A stretch of 64,000 bases of DNA from Gimesia aquarii (GCF_007748195.1 NZ_CP037920.1:62001-126000), one strand, 5' to 3'. Counted from the first letter of the stretch, positions 53,245-63,551 are shown. Translations and numbers: made by a program. The notes: a model not told the origin generated them from the letters alone.

Positions 53245-54630
53245 ATGAAAAAAGGAACAGGACGCCATACTCGTCTGGAAACTCGTTTAAGTTCTCTCGA
53301 TACGCCTTTGTTTCTGATTGATGCTTCACGAAAAGTTCTGTTCTTTAACCAGGGTTGTGAAAAAATATTGGAATGGTCAGCAGATGATATTATTGGACAG
53401 ACTTGCGATTATGCGGTAGACACCGATCCCGATGAGTGCGAATCTGTTTGTAATTTGCTGTGCCCTCCTCCCGAAGTATTTCAGGGAAACAGGTCTGAAG
53501 TGCCCCGTTATCTACTAACGCATGGCGGCAAAACGTTGCCTTGTGTAATTCATTACAACCCCTTGCTTGATGAACATAGTCAAACGAAGCTGGTACTGGG
53601 AATCATAGACCAAATCGAAGAGCCTCATACTCTGCCGATTGCATCTCCATCTCAACAATTACATGCGGAATTAGCGGCGCTACGCCTGTCTTTAAGAAAT
53701 CGGTTTCGTTTTTCGACGGTCGTTGCACAAAACGATGCCATGCAGCGTACTCTGCGGCAATTGGAACTGGCAATACACAGCAATCAACCAATCCATTTTT
53801 GCGGGGAGTCGGGTACCGGGAAAGAACACTTGGCGAGAGTCATTCATTTTGAAAGCGATCAAAGGAGAAAAATATTTATCCCTTTGGAATGCGATAAATT
53901 ACCACCACGCGAATTGAAGCAAACGATAGGGAAAATTTTTGAAAGAGACTATGAAGAGACAATGCCCTTAGAACCAGGTGTGCTTTTTCTTTCTCATGTT
54001 GAGTCCCTGGCGCGAGACATTCAAGAATTGATATTATCAAAATTTCAATCGACAACTGTCAAAGACAACGTTCGGTTAGTAACTGCTAGTTCTTTTTCAT
54101 TGTCTGAACTCTTAGATCAGGAATTGATCCTTCCTGAATTTTACTATTTAGTTACAACGATGGAGATCCATGTGCCTCCCTTACGAGAGAGAAAAGAAGA
54201 TCTGGAACTCTTGGCGCAGCATTTCCTGGAAAATGAAAATCGATATCAAGAAAAACAGGTGAGCGGATTTGCTCCCGGGGTGCTGTCTTTATTTCATAAT
54301 TACTTTTGGCCTGCGAATCTGGACGAGCTAACAAAGATCATTCAATCAGCATTCCAATCGACATCAGAAGTAGTGATTACCCAGGAATCGTTACCTTTGC
54401 GACTTAAAACGGGGATTGATGCTCGTCGGCTCGGGCCTTCTTTGTCACCCGTCATCAAATCACTGGAAGAGACTCTTCATCAGGTAGAAGTGGAGCATAT
54501 TCTTCGGGCTTTGGAGCAATCTAAAAATAACCGAACTGAAGCGGCTAGACTACTTGGGTTAACCAGGGCAAAACTGTACCGTCGTATGGATGCACTAGAC
54601 ATTAGTTGTGGTGAGGAACTTCAGTCGTAG
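53245..54630 (+). CDS. Degenerate sigma-54-activator-like protein (PAS, AAA+, Fis)
   Basis: 461 residues from ATG 53245 (GGGAGG upstream; an earlier GTG overlaps that site). N-terminal PAS-like domain (LDTPLFLIDASRKVLFFNQG, ILEWSADDIIGQT). The AAA+ domain keeps Walker A (GESGTGKE, ~187-194) but GAFTGA is absent, being replaced by a shortened segment ending in EETMPLEPG. Walker B is LFLSHVE instead of LFLDEIG (no Asp-Glu), and the R-finger segment is ILPEFYYLVTTM. The Fis HTH at the end (NRTEAARLLGLTRAKLYRRM) is intact. It therefore cannot activate sigma-54 in the usual way; it may act as a DNA-binding regulator or an antagonist. The frame is clean, so it is not decaying. Confidence 0.88.
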   Translation: MKKGTGRHTRLETRLSSLDTPLFLIDASRKVLFFNQGCEKILEWSADDIIGQTCDYAVDTDPDECESVCNLLCPPPEVFQGNRSEVPRYLLTHGGKTLPCVIHYNPLLDEHSQTKLVLGIIDQIEEPHTLPIASPSQQLHAELAALRLSLRNRFRFSTVVAQNDAMQRTLRQLELAIHSNQPIHFCGESGTGKEHLARVIHFESDQRRKIFIPLECDKLPPRELKQTIGKIFERDYEETMPLEPGVLFLSHVESLARDIQELILSKFQSTTVKDNVRLVTASSFSLSELLDQELILPEFYYLVTTMEIHVPPLRERKEDLELLAQHFLENENRYQEKQVSGFAPGVLSLFHNYFWPANLDELTKIIQSAFQSTSEVVITQESLPLRLKTGIDARRLGPSLSPVIKSLEETLHQVEVEHILRALEQSKNNRTEAARLLGLTRAKLYRRMDALDISCGEELQS

Positions 54631-54804
54631 CTGTTTTCCCAGTTTTGTTAAATATAGGTAGTTTACGATAAATGGTGGCGATGAAAAAACTGACTTTCTG
54701 GGCTTGATTGCGTGTCTGAGAATTGGGATTTGCATAGATCAGAACATGACTACAATTCGCAGTTCTACAATGTTCAATAGCATACGCAGCACAGGAGTAA
54801 TCGG

Positions 54805-55515
54805 TTGAAAATTCGGAGTCGAACTTTATTAAGCGTTCTCAATTCTTTTATTGTCATCATAATTCGATTGATCTTCAAGACCACGCGTCTTGAATTCGTC
54901 GGTGATAGTATTGATCGTTGTCCATTTGCTGATACAGGGAGCGACCGGTACTTATACAGCGTCTGGCACGACTCTGTCATTCCACCACTTTTTTGTGCTG
55001 TGGAACATAACAGTGTGGCGCTTATCAGTCAGCACCGTGATGCTGATACGATTGAAGCAATGTTGAAGGCCGCTGGAATGGGAGCAATCCGTGGCTCCAC
55101 AACTCGGGGGGGAGCCAGTGCGATCAAAAAATTAATCAAGTTGGCAGAGGGGAAACATATTGTCATTACCCCTGATGGCCCACGAGGACCTCATCATAAG
55201 ATGAAGCCTGGTATTATTTTTTTAGCGTCTCATTCAGGGCGATCAGTCATTCCGACTGCATTTACAGCGACACGCTATTGGAAATTCCAGGGAAGTTGGA
55301 CAAGTATCTGGATTCCTAAACCATTTTCAAAAGTCTATTATCTTGTAGGACAACCCATCCCAGTTCCGCAAAACATTTCGCGTGAAGAGATGAACTACTA
55401 CACAGAACTAGTTCAGACAAAAATGGAAGATCTGGAACGCGAACTAAATCAGCTTTTTTCAGACAAGAAAGATGATGAAGACTGCGAAACCGTTTCTTTC
55501 AAGAAAGCTGCCTGA
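54805..55515 (+). CDS. DUF374 lysophospholipid acyltransferase-like protein
   Basis: 236 residues from TTG 54805, which has AGGAG 8 bases before. One N-terminal helix (~9-28) is followed by the DUF374/LPLAT domain: YSVWHDSVIPPLF, ALISQHRDADTIEAMLKAAG, and VITPDGPRGPHHKMKPGIIF, plus SVIPTAFTA. This resembles lysophospholipid acyltransferases and the KDO/lipid-A-like acyl transferases seen beside lipid A genes. The acyl acceptor is unknown. It is monocistronic with an acidic tail. Confidence 0.88.
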   Translation: MKIRSRTLLSVLNSFIVIIIRLIFKTTRLEFVGDSIDRCPFADTGSDRYLYSVWHDSVIPPLFCAVEHNSVALISQHRDADTIEAMLKAAGMGAIRGSTTRGGASAIKKLIKLAEGKHIVITPDGPRGPHHKMKPGIIFLASHSGRSVIPTAFTATRYWKFQGSWTSIWIPKPFSKVYYLVGQPIPVPQNISREEMNYYTELVQTKMEDLERELNQLFSDKKDDEDCETVSFKKAA

Positions 55516-55674
55516 GCCATTCTTTTTGGGGCAGCTTTTCTAAGTATTTTCTGCATTTATAACTGTTTCCGAGCATCAAAATTGCATTCGCTTACCTTAG
55601 CAGTATAACATTCGAATTGCTTGACATGATCTCGCGTCTTGCTTCCGCGTTTGTTTGATTCCGGTTTCAGTTCT

Positions 55675-57285
55675 ATGTCACTTAAAGTAACTAATATTCG
55701 TTTGCCAGTAGAAATACCCGAAATAGAGCTTGCCACTCATGTTGCTCAAAAATTGGGGATCAATACTTCAGATGTCCAGAGCTACCGAATCATTAGAAAA
55801 AGCCTGGATGCGCGTTCGAGTCACGATTTGTGTTTCGTGTATTCTGCAGAAGTGAGTGTGCCAGACGAATTAGGAATACTCAGAAATCTTCGTGAAGATT
55901 CATCGATTCAAAAATATTCAGCAGTTGAATTTGATGATCCCCTCTGTGGCAAGCAGCCTTTTTCTGAACGGCCTGTTATTGTCGGTTCTGGTCCTGCCGG
56001 GTTACTTGCGGGATATTTTTTAGCTTTAAAGGGGTATCGCCCGTTAATTATTGAGCGTGGTTTTCCTGTCAAAGAACGTGTACCTGAAATCAGACGTTTT
56101 GATAAAGGGGGCGATTTTCAGAACGAAAATAACTACCTCTTTGGAGAAGGTGGGGCAGGTTGTTTCAGTGATGGCAAACTGACCTGTCGGCTTAGTGGGC
56201 CTGATGTCCAGTGGGTTCTCGAACGTTTTGTAGACTGTGGAGCGCGGTCTTCAATCATTTATGAACACCGCCCTCACTTAGGAAGTAATAAGCTTCCAAT
56301 GATATGTCGAAACTTTCGTCGTAAAATAGACGAGATGGGAGGAGAGTTTCGATTTGAATGTCGTTTGGAAGGAGTCGATGTTGTTGATGGCCAAGTACAG
56401 GGGGTGATGACATCTTCAGGTTATCTTAAAACAGCTCATGTGATTTTAGGAATCGGCCATAGTGCCCGCGATACTTATCAGATGCTATACGATCTTGGAG
56501 TTCCCATGTTTCGTAAAGCATTTCAGTTGGGGCTCAGAATCGAACAGCCTCAAAATCAAGTAAATGAACACAAATACGGTCGCCAGGAGTACTTTTCACT
56601 TTTGGGGGCTGCTGACTATACGATGATTACGAAAGGAAAACGTGATCTTTATACTTTTTGCATGTGCGCTGGCGGAATTGTAATGCCCAGTGTTTCAGAA
56701 CCAAATATGTTTTGTACAAATGGAATGAGTAATTCAAGGCATGATACCGGATATGCTAATAGTGGGATCATGACGACCATCTATCCCGAGGAATTCGGGA
56801 GCGACCATCCTCTGGCAGGTGTAGAACTCCAGAGAAAATATGAATCGATTGCTTTCGAGTTGGGAGAAAAAAATTATTTATGTCCCATTCAAAGTACGCG
56901 TGATTTTCTTAATCAGCGAAAAACAGAATCAGGTTTTCGATATCAGGGTACATATCAACGGGGAGTGGTCACTGCGAACTTGAATTCAGTACTACCCCCG
57001 ATTGTGATTTCGCAAATTCAGAATGGATTGCCGATTATGGATCAGAAATGGCGTGGTGCATTTCTGAAAAATGCCGTTTTAGCTGGTCCTGAAATGCGCG
57101 GCAGTTCTCCTATTCGAATTGATCGTGACCGTCAGACGTATCAGGCTCCAGAGTTCCGAGGTTTATACCCTGTAGGCGAAGGGGCAGGATATGCCGGCGG
57201 TATTGTATCTGCGGCAGTCGATGGCCTTTTGAGTGCTAAAAAAATAGTGGAAGAGTTCGAGCCTTTGGAACTGAAAGCTTCATAA
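55675..57285 (+). CDS. COG2509-like FAD-dependent protein
   Basis: 536 residues from ATG 55675; the TTG start 12 codons earlier is less likely. An N-terminal ~95-residue domain (alpha-beta, with the RSSHDLCFVYSAEVSV strand) precedes the FAD core: VIVGSGPAGLLAGYFLAL (dinucleotide loop), PLIIERGFPVKER, GEGGAGCFSDGKLTCRLSG and the end GLYPVGEGAGYAGGIVSAAV. That order fits the uncharacterised FAD-dependent dehydrogenases of COG2509. It probably oxidises or reduces an unknown substrate, possibly in tRNA or cofactor metabolism by family guess. Convergent with the small gene at 57301. Confidence 0.88.
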   Translation: MSLKVTNIRLPVEIPEIELATHVAQKLGINTSDVQSYRIIRKSLDARSSHDLCFVYSAEVSVPDELGILRNLREDSSIQKYSAVEFDDPLCGKQPFSERPVIVGSGPAGLLAGYFLALKGYRPLIIERGFPVKERVPEIRRFDKGGDFQNENNYLFGEGGAGCFSDGKLTCRLSGPDVQWVLERFVDCGARSSIIYEHRPHLGSNKLPMICRNFRRKIDEMGGEFRFECRLEGVDVVDGQVQGVMTSSGYLKTAHVILGIGHSARDTYQMLYDLGVPMFRKAFQLGLRIEQPQNQVNEHKYGRQEYFSLLGAADYTMITKGKRDLYTFCMCAGGIVMPSVSEPNMFCTNGMSNSRHDTGYANSGIMTTIYPEEFGSDHPLAGVELQRKYESIAFELGEKNYLCPIQSTRDFLNQRKTESGFRYQGTYQRGVVTANLNSVLPPIVISQIQNGLPIMDQKWRGAFLKNAVLAGPEMRGSSPIRIDRDRQTYQAPEFRGLYPVGEGAGYAGGIVSAAVDGLLSAKKIVEEFEPLELKAS

Positions 57286-57300
57286 TAATGGGGAAGAAAC

Positions 57301-57600
57301 TTATTCGCCACTAATGATCTGGCTCACAGATTCATCAATGGCTTTCAGATATTCATCCAATTTTTCGAAAAGTTCTTGCGTAAAATTCTCGCTTTTCAAT
57401 AAATCTGCAGCTTGATTGCGTACACTGACATCTTCCACGCGTCGTTTTTCTATCCCATCAGGCACAACCCGAACCAAGCGAATTAATTGCTCATTCATGG
57501 GTATAAATCCCAAATCCAAATGTTCGATTAGTTCAGAGGCAAGTCGCTCGGTATCAGAAAACATTTCTCTTAATGTGAGTTGCCCTGGAGCGCGTTTCAC
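57301..57600 (-). CDS. Small helical hypothetical protein
   Basis: 99 residues from GTG 57600, preferred because GGAAGGGAG lies ~10 bases upstream; a TTG nine codons earlier is the longest option. Helical and acidic (LREMFSDTERLASELIEHLD, ELFEKLDEYLKAID), no membrane segment. I recognise no family. It is convergent with the FAD gene and 157 bases from tmk. Confidence 0.6.
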   Translation of the reverse strand: MKRAPGQLTLREMFSDTERLASELIEHLDLGFIPMNEQLIRLVRVVPDGIEKRRVEDVSVRNQAADLLKSENFTQELFEKLDEYLKAIDESVSQIISGE

Positions 57601-57757
57601 GATTCCTGTCTCCCTTCCAAAGATCAAAGAACATTGATATTAGACAGGCTAATCTAGCAGAGGGTCAAGAGTTTTTTTCATTCAGCTTTCATTAAGATTG
57701 AACCAAATTATTTTGTGTTCAAATAGGCGCTGAACAAAGATCTGAAAGTGCTCGTTT

Positions 57758-58426
57758 TCAGAGTAACGAAGAAACAAGAGACCAGATTTCGTCTCCTATC
57801 TCTTCAATGGATCGCAGTTGATTTTCATTCAAGCTATTAATTTTTCGCCAATGCTGATTTACTTCAGCCAGGTGCAGGTAGACCTGTCTGACGTTTGCTA
57901 AGTACGATTGATCAGCTTCCTGTAGGTCGGCGACTTTTTCGGTATAAGAGCGAGCCTGCTTTTCCGCTACGAGTTTTTGAGCGTAGTCTGCGGGCAAATC
58001 CAAAAGAATCGCCAAATCCAATCGAGGCAAACCAAAAATCTGATATTCGATTTGTTCAATCCATTGAATAAATTCGCTCCGCTCTTTGCCAGAGAGCTTT
58101 GCCCCCTGATGTGCGATATTAGAAGGTATGTAGCGGTCAAATATAACGACCTGCGTGGATTCAATCATTTTGAGAATATGGTCTCGAGATTCAAAACGAT
58201 CTCCGGCATACAGCAGTGATGCAAGGAACGGATTAACTTCATCAAGTTCTCCGAAACGTCCATTTAAAAAATCTCCAATGGACTTACCAAATAGTGTTTG
58301 ATCGTAGCGGGGAAAACCGACCAGGCTTGCAGCGATTCCTTCTTGCTTTAATTTTGCAAGCAGTCTCTCTGCCTGTGTTCCTTTGCCTGAACCATCAATG
58401 CCTTCTATCGCAATTAACAATGACAC
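57758..58426 (-). CDS. tmk: Thymidylate kinase
   Basis: 222 residues starting at GTG 58426. It makes dTDP from dTMP. P-loop GIDGSGKGTQAERL near residue 8, the base-binding FPRYDQTLFGKSIGDFL, FDRYIPS (the DRY motif) and a LID region with the DLQEADQSYL segment. Several substitutions (SLLYAGDRFES) suit the dTMP-kinase rather than the adenylate family. It sits 94 bases downstream of mtaB on the same strand. Confidence 0.93.
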   Translation of the reverse strand: MSLLIAIEGIDGSGKGTQAERLLAKLKQEGIAASLVGFPRYDQTLFGKSIGDFLNGRFGELDEVNPFLASLLYAGDRFESRDHILKMIESTQVVIFDRYIPSNIAHQGAKLSGKERSEFIQWIEQIEYQIFGLPRLDLAILLDLPADYAQKLVAEKQARSYTEKVADLQEADQSYLANVRQVYLHLAEVNQHWRKINSLNENQLRSIEEIGDEIWSLVSSLL

Positions 58427-58520
58427 TCAAAATCTTTCTTTTTTATAATCGTTGATGGTTATTAAACAAACGGAATTCAATTTGATGGAGGGTTTCGGCC
58501 ACAAATTCAAATCAATCTTC

Positions 58521-59819
58521 TTAGAAAATTCGTTCTGCTTCGAGGTATTCACGATGCGCTCTGGCACCACATGCATTCACAAATTTGCCAATGTCAACCT
58601 TAGAGCCACGGCATTCTACGGGAGCATACCAGCGGTCAGTACCACGCACCCATCCTGAACGGTCTTCAGATTCTCGTTCAACAAGGACTTGTAGATTTTG
58701 ATCGATTAACGTTTGATAGAAATTTTTTGCTAAGCTCCGTTCGACTTCTGCTAATTGTTGACAGCGGTCCTGGCGAACTTCAGGAGAAATTTGATTTTCA
58801 TAAGTCGCAGCAGGAGTTCCCTTTCTTGCACTGAAAGGAAAAATATGGATTTTCATGAACGCTGCTTCCTGACAGGCGTGAATGGTTTGCTCGAATTCTG
58901 CATCTGTTTCACCAGGAAATCCTACAATCACGTCAGTCGTGAACGACGGATTATCTAAGCGTTCGCGCATCATTTGCAATTTTTCCAGAAATCGACTGAC
59001 ATGGTATCGCCGTTTCATACGACGCAGGACTGTGTCTGATCCGCTTTGAAGTGAAGGATGAAACTGGGGGCAAAGGTGTTCACAATCAGCGGCTGCTGAA
59101 ATGAAGTCATCATTGATTTCCGCGGTTTCTACACTGGAAAGTCGCATTCTCCAATCACCAGGAATTTGGTCAAGCTTTCGAAACAGGTGCCAAAGTCGAA
59201 ATGGTGGCAAACCTGATTTTCCACGTGTTGTGTCTACACCAAAATGACCAACGTGGATACCCGTGAGAACTATTTCTCGGAAACCATTTCCCACCAGACG
59301 TCGAACTTCTTCTTCGATATCTTGTGGAGAACGACTTTGCAAACCGGGCCGTACTTTGGGAATGATGCAATAAGTGCAACGTAAAATGCATCCGTCCTGA
59401 ACTTTTACATAAGCTCGCTTTCGCCCTTCGAATTCAGAGATACCTGTTGGCATATCGACAATCCCATGCCGTTCAAGGACATCTGGCAGCTCTCGTTTGT
59501 CGGTGACGACTTCAAATACATCTGGTAATTCTGAGACCGTTTTTGGATCTCGAGTTGCATAACAACCCATAACCAGAATTTTCGTCCCAGGATTATTCTT
59601 TGAGAGCTGACGAATTAACTTACGTCCTTTGGAATCCCCTGTTGCCGTAACGGTACACGTATTAACAACGCAGAGATCTGCTGTTTCGTTTTCTGATGCT
59701 TCGCGATAGCCATTTTTTTCCAGAGTTTCTTTTACCAGCTGAGTTTCGTATTGGTTCACCTTGCAGCCAAGAGTTACCAATTGGCATGTTTTATCAGCTT
59801 TTGGAGTTGTGAGTGTCAT
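58521..59819 (-). CDS. mtaB: tRNA t6A37 methylthiotransferase MtaB
   Basis: 432 residues. The MTTase N-terminal domain carries cluster cysteines C19 (GCKVNQYE), C55 (CTVT) and C86 (GCYA). The radical-SAM domain has C144, C148, C151 (DGCILRCTYC) for the second 4Fe-4S cluster. A C-terminal TRAM-like end carries the RSGWVRGTDRWY strand. It converts ct6A/t6A at tRNA position 37 to the 2-methylthio form. This length and the GCKVNQYE start fit MtaB rather than MiaB or RimO. Same strand as tmk, 94 bases apart. Confidence 0.92.
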   Translation of the reverse strand: MTLTTPKADKTCQLVTLGCKVNQYETQLVKETLEKNGYREASENETADLCVVNTCTVTATGDSKGRKLIRQLSKNNPGTKILVMGCYATRDPKTVSELPDVFEVVTDKRELPDVLERHGIVDMPTGISEFEGRKRAYVKVQDGCILRCTYCIIPKVRPGLQSRSPQDIEEEVRRLVGNGFREIVLTGIHVGHFGVDTTRGKSGLPPFRLWHLFRKLDQIPGDWRMRLSSVETAEINDDFISAAADCEHLCPQFHPSLQSGSDTVLRRMKRRYHVSRFLEKLQMMRERLDNPSFTTDVIVGFPGETDAEFEQTIHACQEAAFMKIHIFPFSARKGTPAATYENQISPEVRQDRCQQLAEVERSLAKNFYQTLIDQNLQVLVERESEDRSGWVRGTDRWYAPVECRGSKVDIGKFVNACGARAHREYLEAERIF

Positions 59820-60084
59820 GAATAATCAGCTGTTACTTGGGAAAAGGGATTCTTATATGTGATTAGATTGATCTTCACTGTGACGATAGATATTTTAAGA
59901 GTGTTTGTTCAGAGACTTTCAAAATAAAATTCGTATTAATTACCGACTGAAAAGATGTTCCAAGGTTCAATCTGGAATTCAATCAGGTCAGATCGCATAG
60001 TATAATCAGAGTGAAACCAGACTTCGAGTGGCAGTACTAGATTGTCTGCATCGTTTATTACAATTACTACCCCACTGCGAATAG

Positions 60085-61878
60085 ATGCTCAAAGGGTATT
60101 ACATGTTTATAAAATTCTACGGTCGTAAATCTTTTACGAATATCATGTTAAGTTTTACTTTGATCATTGCTGTTTTCTGCAATCCTCAACTCGGATTTTC
60201 AGAAACTCCAACTACAGATCAACAGGAACGAGTATATCAAAAGGCGGTTGTCGCCGCAGATCATCCTTTGGCGAGTGCGGCTGGTATTGCCATTCTTAAA
60301 GCAGGTGGCAATGTTGTGGATGCAGCCGTTGCTACTTCTTTTGCGCTTTCTGTTCTCAGACCGGCCAGTTGTGGTTTGGGGGGAGGCGGCTTTATGGTGA
60401 TCTGGGATGAAAAGCAGCAGAAGTCTATCGTCATTGATTATCGGGAACGAGCTCCTGCTGCCGCGACTCCAGACATGTATGCTAACCTACCAGGCAGTGA
60501 TGAGCAGCGTAAATTAGCCAGCCGTCAGGGACCTTTGGCAGTGGCAGTCCCAGGCACAGTGGCCGGATTATGTTATGCCGTCAAACAATATGGCACATTA
60601 GATTTAAAGACCGTGATACAGCCAGCAATTTTGATGGCGAGAAAAGGAGTACCTATCAATGATCACATGAGGTCAATTCAAAATACCATGTTAAGGCGAG
60701 TTAAAAATGGAACTTTGAATCCTAAACGATTTCAAATACTGTTTGATGAGTATTTGAATCAAGGTAAGCCCTGGAAAGAAAACGATCGTTTTTTCAGTCC
60801 GCAGTTAAAGTCACTCGAATTAATTGCAGAAAAAGGTTGGTTTGGTTTTTACGAGGGCCCCGTTGCTGATGCCATGGTTAAAGCTTGTGGAAAGCAGCAT
60901 GGAGGCATATTGACGCTTGAGGATTTGATGAAAACTCAGCCAGTCATTCGAAAACCTCTTACTACAAACTTCAATGGATATACAATCTTAACAATGCCTC
61001 CACCTTCCAGCGGAGGCATTGCCATAATAGAGTCTTTCAACATGATCAAATCTTTAGAAAAGGAGTTATTAGGGCATTCGTTTGGAAAACTACAAATTCA
61101 CTCTCCTGAGCAAATTCATTTATTGACAGAAGTTATGAAACATGCCTATGCAGACCGTGCAGAGTACTTGGGAGATGCTGATTTTGTTCCCGTGCCAATT
61201 CAACGATTAACAAACCAGAACTATGCAAATCAGCTAGCTTCACGCATCAATGCTCAGCGAACCAAGCCATTGAAAGAGTATGGTCGCTATATTCCACCCC
61301 AAGATGCTGGGACCAGTCATTTTTCGGTGATGGATGCAGCTGGAAATGCGGTGGCTTGTACCGAGACAATTAACTTGACATTTGGTAGTAAAGTGGTGAT
61401 TCCAGAATATGGAATCGTGATGAATAACGAGATGGATGATTTTGCAGCGATTTCTGGCAAGCCCAATGCCTTTGGGTTGATTCAAAGTAAAGCAAATGAA
61501 ATCGAACCTGGAAAAAAACCACTTTCCAGTATGTCACCTACAATTGTAACTAAGGATGGGAAAGCAGTATTTTCAGCGGGTGCCTCTGGAGGCCCCAGAA
61601 TTATTTCCAGTACACTTCAGGTTTTACTGAACATGATCGTATATGGATTACCCCCGGAACAGGCCGTCGAATTTCCGCGCATCCACCACCAATGGATGCC
61701 AAATGATTTAGTGCTCGAATCAAAACTTTTTAATCAGAATAGTTCCAAGTTGAAGCGATTCGGACATCGTATTAAAGAGAGTTCCGGAATTGCCGCCACT
61801 CAAGCAGTATCGCGTCAATCAGATGGTCTACGTGGCCAGAGCGACTCTAGAAAACATGGTGCCGCTGCCGGCTATTGA
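60085..61878 (+). CDS. ggt: Gamma-glutamyltransferase
   Basis: 597 residues; a further ATG at residue 7 (60103) is possible. Signal peptide (~20-40). Landmarks: RPASCGLGGGGFMVIWDEK, DYRERAPAAAT with the substrate Arg, the autoprocessing and catalytic threonine T410 in AGTSHFSVMDAAGNAV, and LSSMSPTIV...GASGGPRII. The proenzyme self-cleaves before T410 into large and small subunits and transfers the gamma-glutamyl group from glutathione. It acts in the periplasm-like compartment. It is convergent with the HEAT lipoprotein (6 bases). Confidence 0.95.
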   Translation: MLKGYYMFIKFYGRKSFTNIMLSFTLIIAVFCNPQLGFSETPTTDQQERVYQKAVVAADHPLASAAGIAILKAGGNVVDAAVATSFALSVLRPASCGLGGGGFMVIWDEKQQKSIVIDYRERAPAAATPDMYANLPGSDEQRKLASRQGPLAVAVPGTVAGLCYAVKQYGTLDLKTVIQPAILMARKGVPINDHMRSIQNTMLRRVKNGTLNPKRFQILFDEYLNQGKPWKENDRFFSPQLKSLELIAEKGWFGFYEGPVADAMVKACGKQHGGILTLEDLMKTQPVIRKPLTTNFNGYTILTMPPPSSGGIAIIESFNMIKSLEKELLGHSFGKLQIHSPEQIHLLTEVMKHAYADRAEYLGDADFVPVPIQRLTNQNYANQLASRINAQRTKPLKEYGRYIPPQDAGTSHFSVMDAAGNAVACTETINLTFGSKVVIPEYGIVMNNEMDDFAAISGKPNAFGLIQSKANEIEPGKKPLSSMSPTIVTKDGKAVFSAGASGGPRIISSTLQVLLNMIVYGLPPEQAVEFPRIHHQWMPNDLVLESKLFNQNSSKLKRFGHRIKESSGIAATQAVSRQSDGLRGQSDSRKHGAAAGY

Positions 61879-61884
61879 ATCGCC

Positions 61885-63327
61885 TCACTTTTCTGGATTT
61901 GATAATTTCGTTTGAATGCCAGCTTGCGTTTCTGACAGGAGCTGTTTGACGACGTTGGACTCTTCAACTTCAGCGCGTATTTTAAGAGCTTCGACTGCTT
62001 CCTGAGTGCCTATGGATTGCAGTATTTTGCAAGCTTCAATCCTCAGTGAGGAGTCGGGGTGGTTCAATAACCGAATTACCGGTTTTTCTGCAATTTGCCC
62101 CATGATTTTAAGAGCCTGCCGAGCATCTTTCAAATCTTCTCGATTTGAGAGCCGGCCTGCGAGAACTTCAGCAGTCGTTTCCGAGTTAATTTTTGGTAGA
62201 AGTTCGATGATTTCTTCACGTACCAGTACTGATTTTTCATCAGCGAGTAGAACTGCAAATGCCATTGTTGCTTCTTTGGTGTACCAGACAGCCATGGCAT
62301 TGACGTGCTCCTTCATCCGAAAACCTTCTTTGGCTAAAGGTAATGTCGCAGCTAAGACAGATGAAACACGCTGAAGTTGACTATCGTCTGGTTTCATTCT
62401 AGCCAGTTCTTTGCAGGCAGTATCGTGTGCAAACGGGCTGGAACCGGCAATCACACGCAAAGCCCAGTCGATAGTCTCTTCACCAGGGCGAGGTTTTAAG
62501 TCACGATCATTAGAATTCGTAGGCTTCTTTTCAGGAGTTTTCATAGTCGGTTTACTAGGATTTTCTGCTGCATTACTTTTTAAGGAATTCGTGTTCGCAG
62601 ATATCTTGACTGGAGGCTCTGACTGCATAGGAGCCGTTTTTTTCTTAAGTGCTGTAGAATTGAGCTGCTGAAGTTGTGTCTCCACGGTAATAATTCGATT
62701 TTGTAAATCGATATCTTTCACCTTTCCCCAGTTGAGCTTCTGAGCAAATGCAAATAGATCATTTGGAACGGGACGTACAACCACAACGAGTTGTTTGTTA
62801 AAAACAAAATTCTCAAAATCTTGTTGAGAGGACTCTGTAAGAGCGCCCTGTTTTTGTAAGTTGTTAGTTGACGGGTTCAAAATCGATGAGCGAATCTCTT
62901 TTTGAAGAATTGGCAATGCCACAGGCTCGTCTCCACTAACACCACGTACAATGATGGCAACTCCCGGGCTATTACTATCTAAAGTTCGCTTACTAGTCTC
63001 TGTAATAATATTAGTTTGATTTGAAGTCCCGTTGACTTCCGGTTTGGAAGTTTTTTTAACAGTATCCGTTTTGTGCTTCGAAATGGTGTTGCTGTTCTTG
63101 CTTGGAGATTGTTGCCCCTGTTTGGTTTTTGGCCGCTTTATTGACTGCGGTCGTGCCGGTGCAAAATTACCATTTGAAGGGGCAAATGGATTCGATTTAG
63201 CCGAACGTTGGTTATTCGAATTGGATCCGCCACATCCCGATAGAATGAGTGTAAAGCTAATTAGGAAAGTAAAAAAAATTGCTTGATGAGGTAAGGCGAG
63301 CATAGGCGTTTTATTCTGTTTCTTCAA
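61885..63327 (-). CDS. HEAT-repeat lipoprotein
   Basis: 480 residues from TTG 63327; an ATG at residue 9 (63303) is the alternative. A signal ends in the lipobox LSGC. A low-complexity Ser/Asn/Lys-rich linker (~30-270) is followed by HEAT-like repeats in the C-terminal ~200 residues (LVREEIIELLPKINSETTAE, IRLLNHPDSSLRIEACKIL, QEAVEALKIRAEV). HEAT repeats are protein-interaction scaffolds. An internal segment (VAIIVRGVSGDEPVALPIL) may form a small beta domain. Function unknown; a planctomycete-type envelope lipoprotein. Confidence 0.78.
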   Translation of the reverse strand: MKKQNKTPMLALPHQAIFFTFLISFTLILSGCGGSNSNNQRSAKSNPFAPSNGNFAPARPQSIKRPKTKQGQQSPSKNSNTISKHKTDTVKKTSKPEVNGTSNQTNIITETSKRTLDSNSPGVAIIVRGVSGDEPVALPILQKEIRSSILNPSTNNLQKQGALTESSQQDFENFVFNKQLVVVVRPVPNDLFAFAQKLNWGKVKDIDLQNRIITVETQLQQLNSTALKKKTAPMQSEPPVKISANTNSLKSNAAENPSKPTMKTPEKKPTNSNDRDLKPRPGEETIDWALRVIAGSSPFAHDTACKELARMKPDDSQLQRVSSVLAATLPLAKEGFRMKEHVNAMAVWYTKEATMAFAVLLADEKSVLVREEIIELLPKINSETTAEVLAGRLSNREDLKDARQALKIMGQIAEKPVIRLLNHPDSSLRIEACKILQSIGTQEAVEALKIRAEVEESNVVKQLLSETQAGIQTKLSNPEK

Positions 63328-63551
63328 AGAATCAATACGTTTGTGGACTACTGCTATAGTATAGCGTGCACTTAATAGGTAGAAGATCAGGTGGGCAAGG
63401 TAAATTTGTCTGGTTAAGTAGAGAGATTATTATTAAATTTTAATCATAACTTAGTCCAGATGTATATACGATATCTATGTTTTATCGTAGATGCAACGCT
63501 GATTGGGCTCTCTATTTTACCGAAATTTTCTATTTGCTGGTGTAATTGATA

